Below are positions 6,294-9,011 of a DNA stretch of 9,011 bases, piece after piece. A program made the translations under genes and the position numbers. Under the pieces are notes generated by a model. It ran no database searches. It had not been told where the DNA came from and saw nothing but the letters and a program-made list of their open reading frames with translations. Positions within the stretch are counted from its first letter, which is position 1, and each line of letters begins with the position of its first letter. This stretch comes from CAKSQL01 sp045606465 (lineage in GTDB: Bacteria > Bacillota > Clostridia > UBA1381), in assembly GCA_045606465.1 (NCBI GenBank), contig JAZURZ010000001.1:1-9011 (forward strand), read 5' to 3'.

Positions 6294-7562
6294 CTATCTT
6301 CCCAAAGCATAAAAATCTTCAAAAAATCTGGGATAGCTTATATTTACGCAATCAATTTCATCTATTTCACAATCCCCTTCTGCAAGTTGCGCAAGGACAG
6401 TGAGACTCATTGCCATTCTGTGGTCGCCATAGCTTTTAAATTGCGCACCTTTTATACTTTTTCCTCCATTTATAATCATTGCGTCGGGGGTAGCTTCTAT
6501 ATCTATTCCACATTTTGAAAATTCTTCTACAACCGCCGCTATTCTGTCGGTTTCCTTGACCTTTAGCTCTTTTGCATCACGAATTATAGTTTTCCCTTTT
6601 GCAAAAGCTGCAGCAACTGCAATTATAGGAATTTCGTCAATTAATCGAGGTATTATTTCTCCGCCTATTTCGCAGCCTGAAAGAACTGAGGATTTTACCA
6701 AAATATCGCACACCTCTTCCCCTGCAGAAAGTCTTTTATTTTCTAAAGTTATATCAGCACCCATTTTCTCTAAAACTTCAATTATGCCTGAACGCGTGGG
6801 ATTAATACCTACATTTTTTATATATATTTCGGAATTTGGCAAAACCGCTCCCAAAACCATAAAAAATGCAGCCGAGGATATATCCTTCGGAACTTCAAAT
6901 TTTTGTGGTTTTAAGCTTTTTGGTGGCTCTATTTCTATGCTGGAGTCCCTTACCTTGATTGGTGCTCCCATTGCCGAGAGCATAAGCTCGGTGTGATTTC
7001 TTGATTTTATATCCTCACTTATTATGCTTGGAGAATCTGCATAAAGACCTGCAAGCAAAAGAGCAGTTTTAACTTGAGCCGATGCAACCTCGGTTTTATA
7101 ATTTATTCCATGAAGCTTAGTTCCATAAATTTTTAAAGGGCAGTACTCTCCTTCAATTTTTGCGCCCATCTTTGAAAGGGGTTCTGTCACTCTTCTCATA
7201 GGACGCTTTTTAATTGATTCATCACCAGTTATTTCACAATCAAATTTTTGTCCTGCCAAAAGCCCTGCCAAAAGTCTTGTGGTTGTGCCGGAATTTCCGG
7301 TATAAAGTCTTGTTGTTGGCTCTTTTAGTCCGTAAAGACCCTTTCCAAAAACCCTTACATTGTCTTTTTTTTTCTCTATTTCTATTCCCATTTTCAAAAA
7401 ACAGTCTATAGTTGAAAGACAATCTGCTCCGCTTAAAAAACCTGTTATTTCAGTTATTCCATCGCCCAGCGCACCGAGCATAACACCTCTGTGAGATATT
7501 GATTTATCTCCAGGTGGGGTTATTTCTCCTCTTGCTGATTTTATCTTTTTTATAGTATGCAT
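6294..7562 (-). CDS. aroA: 3-phosphoshikimate 1-carboxyvinyltransferase (EPSP synthase)
   Basis: The 422-residue enzyme joins phosphoenolpyruvate to shikimate-3-phosphate in the sixth step of the shikimate pathway. The motifs occur in order: PPGDKSISHR (residues 16-25, substrate lysine and arginine), the signature TGNSGTTTRLLAG (88-100), RPMRR (120-124), QVKTALLLAGL, the catalytic aspartate in LIDEIP (307-312), the second signature KVKETDR (334-340), and GDHRMAMS. GNSGTT together with RPMRR resembles the class II, Gram-positive type more than E. coli AroA. I prefer ATG at 7560-7562 because the AAGGGTG ribosome site (7569-7575) lies six bases before it; a GTG three codons earlier would itself lie inside that site. 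Other shikimate genes are absent from the window. It has its own promoter and a hairpin in the leader. It ends with TAG. Confidence 0.95.
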   Translation of the reverse strand: MHTIKKIKSARGEITPPGDKSISHRGVMLGALGDGITEITGFLSGADCLSTIDCFLKMGIEIEKKKDNVRVFGKGLYGLKEPTTRLYTGNSGTTTRLLAGLLAGQKFDCEITGDESIKKRPMRRVTEPLSKMGAKIEGEYCPLKIYGTKLHGINYKTEVASAQVKTALLLAGLYADSPSIISEDIKSRNHTELMLSAMGAPIKVRDSSIEIEPPKSLKPQKFEVPKDISSAAFFMVLGAVLPNSEIYIKNVGINPTRSGIIEVLEKMGADITLENKRLSAGEEVCDILVKSSVLSGCEIGGEIIPRLIDEIPIIAVAAAFAKGKTIIRDAKELKVKETDRIAAVVEEFSKCGIDIEATPDAMIINGGKSIKGAQFKSYGDHRMAMSLTVLAQLAEGDCEIDEIDCVNISYPRFFEDFYALGR

Positions 7563-7582
7563 ATTTGTCACCCTTATACTTA

Positions 7583-7619
7583 GCCTAAAGAGACAAACTC
7601 TTTTTTTATCTCTTTAGGC
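7583..7619 (-). promoter_or_regulatory. Hairpin in the aroA leader
   Basis: GCCTAAAGAGA (7583-7593) and TCTCTTTAGGC (7609-7619) form a perfect 11-bp inverted repeat around a 15-base A/T-rich loop. It lies within the predicted aroA transcript, only seven bases before the AAGGGTG site. Neither strand has a T run after it, so it is not an intrinsic terminator. It could stabilise the mRNA, tune translation or be an operator. I cannot tie it to a known riboswitch or T-box. Confidence 0.55.
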
Positions 7620-7662
7620 GTGTTAGACTACCCTTGTATCTGTTTAAAATTATCATAAAGAA

Positions 7663-7691
7663 AGTATATCACAAATAAATTTATATAGCAA
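7663..7691 (-). promoter_or_regulatory. Probable promoter of aroA
   Basis: TTGCTA (7686-7691, four of six matches) and TATACT (7663-7668) are separated by 17 bases on the minus strand. The start near 7656 gives a leader of about 94 bases containing the 7583-7619 hairpin. I found no equally good plus-strand promoter for the divergent flippase gene in this intergenic region. Confidence 0.5.
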
Positions 7692-7721
7692 GATATTTTT
7701 TGAAGGGTGGTTTTTTAAAAA

Positions 7722-9011
7722 GTGTCAAACAAGCAAAGTTTTATTAAAGGAACTCTTATTTTGGTATGTGCAAATGCCATATCAAAAATTCTTGGGGCAA
7801 TTTTTAAAATTCCCCTAACATATCTTCTTCGGGAGGAGGGTATGGCAATATACAATACTGCTTTTAGTGTATATTCCATGCTTTTATCCTTTGTTATTTC
7901 AGGTATGCCACTTGCAATTTCTAAAATTATAGCCGAAGAATATGCGCTAAAAAGGCTCGGAAATGTAAAAAAAATTGTTACTACATCAACCTTACTTTTG
8001 GGGACTTTAGGACTTTTGGGGAGCCTCTTTTTGTGGTTTGGTGCTGATTTTTTTGCTATTGCCATGAAAGAGCAAAAGGCCTTTTATTCCACAAGGGTCA
8101 TTGCACCATCTGTATTTTTTGTAGCCCTTGGAACTGTGTGGAAAAGCTTTTATCAAGGGCGAGGGAACATGACACCTACTGCTGTTTCCCAGGTTATTGA
8201 AGCTTTTATAAAGCTTGTTGCAGGCTTTGGCTTTGCTTTTTATTTTCGTAATTTGGAAGTGGAACATACTGCTGCCGCCGCAATAATAGGGGTTTGCATA
8301 GGGGAAATTATTGCTACCTTTATTTTATTTGTTCAATATATTCCTTTTCACTTTTCTCCTGTAGACAGACCTGAAAAATCGAGCAGAAAAATTCTTTCAT
8401 ATATTATTTCTATCACAGCTCCTGCCATTATTGCATCGGTAATTTCAAGTTTTTTAAATTTAGTTGATATAACCTTTATAAGGCGCTGTCTTGAAGAAAT
8501 TACCTTTACCCAAGAAAGTCTTGATTTATTTTTAAGGCTTTATGCCCCGCACACCACAATTTTTGATAATCTTCCCCAAACTCTCAAATTGGGTGCTGAC
8601 GGTTCTCGTTGGCTTTTTGGTGCATATTCAGGATATGCGCTTACAATTTTTCATCTTCCCGTCGGCATTTTAGCAACTCTTGGAGTAAGCATACTGCCAA
8701 TAATTTCAGGCTCATTGGCAACAAAAAATTACAATCGTGCAAAAATTTGTTGTACCACCGTTTCCAAGCTTACCTTGCTTATTGTGTTGCCTGCATCATT
8801 TTTTATGGCAATCTTTGCTGAGGATATGCTCTTTTTTCTTTTTAAAAACACAGCATCTGCAACTATGCTAAGATTTTTGTCGCCATGTCTTGTTTTTATA
8901 TGCCTCTCCCAGCTTTTTACTGCAATTTTGAACGCATCAGGGAAAATAATTTCTCCCTTTGTTTTTAGCTTTATTGGCGTATGTATAAAAATCATCTTAA
9001 GTATTTTTCTT
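7722..9011 (+). CDS. SpoVB/MurJ-type polysaccharide or lipid flippase (MOP superfamily), runs off the right edge
   Basis: The frame is open without interruption for 430 codons to the end of the window; family members have about 450-550 residues. It starts with short basic NKQSFIKG, then a hydrophobic segment with ISKILGAIFKIPLTYLLREEGMAIYNTAFSVYS, the family's typical opening. SGMPLAISKIIAEE and YQGRGNMTPTAVSQVIEAFIKL follow, both hallmark loops of SpoVB/YabM proteins. Many hydrophobic helices alternate with short loops throughout. Such proteins flip lipid-linked cell-wall or polysaccharide precursors across the membrane. The start is GTG at 7722 with an AAGGGTGG site (7703-7710) 11 bases upstream; an in-frame TAA at 7716-7718 excludes anything earlier. 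In Bacillus yabM sits directly before mazG/yabN. Here the homologue is divergent from aroA. The exact substrate, and whether it is tied to sporulation, cannot be read from sequence. Confidence 0.9.
   Translation, partial: MSNKQSFIKGTLILVCANAISKILGAIFKIPLTYLLREEGMAIYNTAFSVYSMLLSFVISGMPLAISKIIAEEYALKRLGNVKKIVTTSTLLLGTLGLLGSLFLWFGADFFAIAMKEQKAFYSTRVIAPSVFFVALGTVWKSFYQGRGNMTPTAVSQVIEAFIKLVAGFGFAFYFRNLEVEHTAAAAIIGVCIGEIIATFILFVQYIPFHFSPVDRPEKSSRKILSYIISITAPAIIASVISSFLNLVDITFIRRCLEEITFTQESLDLFLRLYAPHTTIFDNLPQTLKLGADGSRWLFGAYSGYALTIFHLPVGILATLGVSILPIISGSLATKNYNRAKICCTTVSKLTLLIVLPASFFMAIFAEDMLFFLFKNTASATMLRFLSPCLVFICLSQLFTAILNASGKIISPFVFSFIGVCIKIILSIFL

Noticed and set aside
4665..6298. Shared 13-mer at the ends of rqcP (4665-4677) and aroA (6286-6298)
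   Set aside because: It is a T run plus a short word around two stop codons, in different frames; chance is sufficient.
7724..8995. Minus-strand open frames at 7715-8065, 8007-8267 and 8729-8995
   Set aside because: They lie opposite an uninterrupted 430-codon flippase frame with clear family motifs and are its shadows.

Overview
The window reads as chromosomal DNA of a low-GC Gram-positive bacterium, most likely an anaerobic member of the Clostridia. The grounds are AT-rich intergenic DNA, GGAGG-type ribosome sites, vegetative -35/-10 promoters with 17-base spacers, a DUF1292 protein, an Asp23/Gls24 domain, a SpoVB/MurJ-type flippase, and a mazG-hup-rqcP cluster resembling the Bacillus yabM-yabN-yabO neighbourhood. 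This assignment is inferred from gene content and was not tested by a search.

Left part (1-1838, mostly minus strand). The first 14 codons of a DUF1292-like gene leave the window at base 1, behind a good promoter. Next comes a damaged 2-keto-3-deoxygluconate (KDG) locus. A KDPG aldolase gene (eda) carries an in-frame amber codon near residue 50. It is then fused in frame, at its phosphate-binding PTGG motif, to a KDG kinase (kdgK) lacking roughly its first 30 residues. The eda promoter lies back to back with a plus-strand promoter, and their -10 elements overlap.

Middle (1839-3801). A plus-strand DEDDh 3'-5' exonuclease converges on a second wrecked locus, with a strong bidirectional terminator between them. 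That locus joins the first ~65 codons of a DMT/EamA-type transporter, out of frame, to the C-terminal part of a large protein that is probably carbohydrate-active. A near-consensus promoter still precedes the transporter fragment.

Right part (3820-9011). A housekeeping group on the minus strand runs, in transcription order, aroA, mazG, hup (own promoter and terminator), rqcP, and a two-domain protein with a P-loop NTPase joined to an Asp23/Gls24 domain. Divergent from aroA is a SpoVB/MurJ-type flippase that runs off the right edge. The aroA leader contains a perfect 11-bp hairpin just before its ribosome site.

The housekeeping genes look intact. Both metabolic/transport loci on the left are broken by internal deletions that join neighbouring same-strand genes. 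This could be real recent gene decay, possibly with loss of sugar-acid use, or an assembly artefact. Read mapping would separate the two. No mobile element, CRISPR array, tRNA or rRNA gene is visible.
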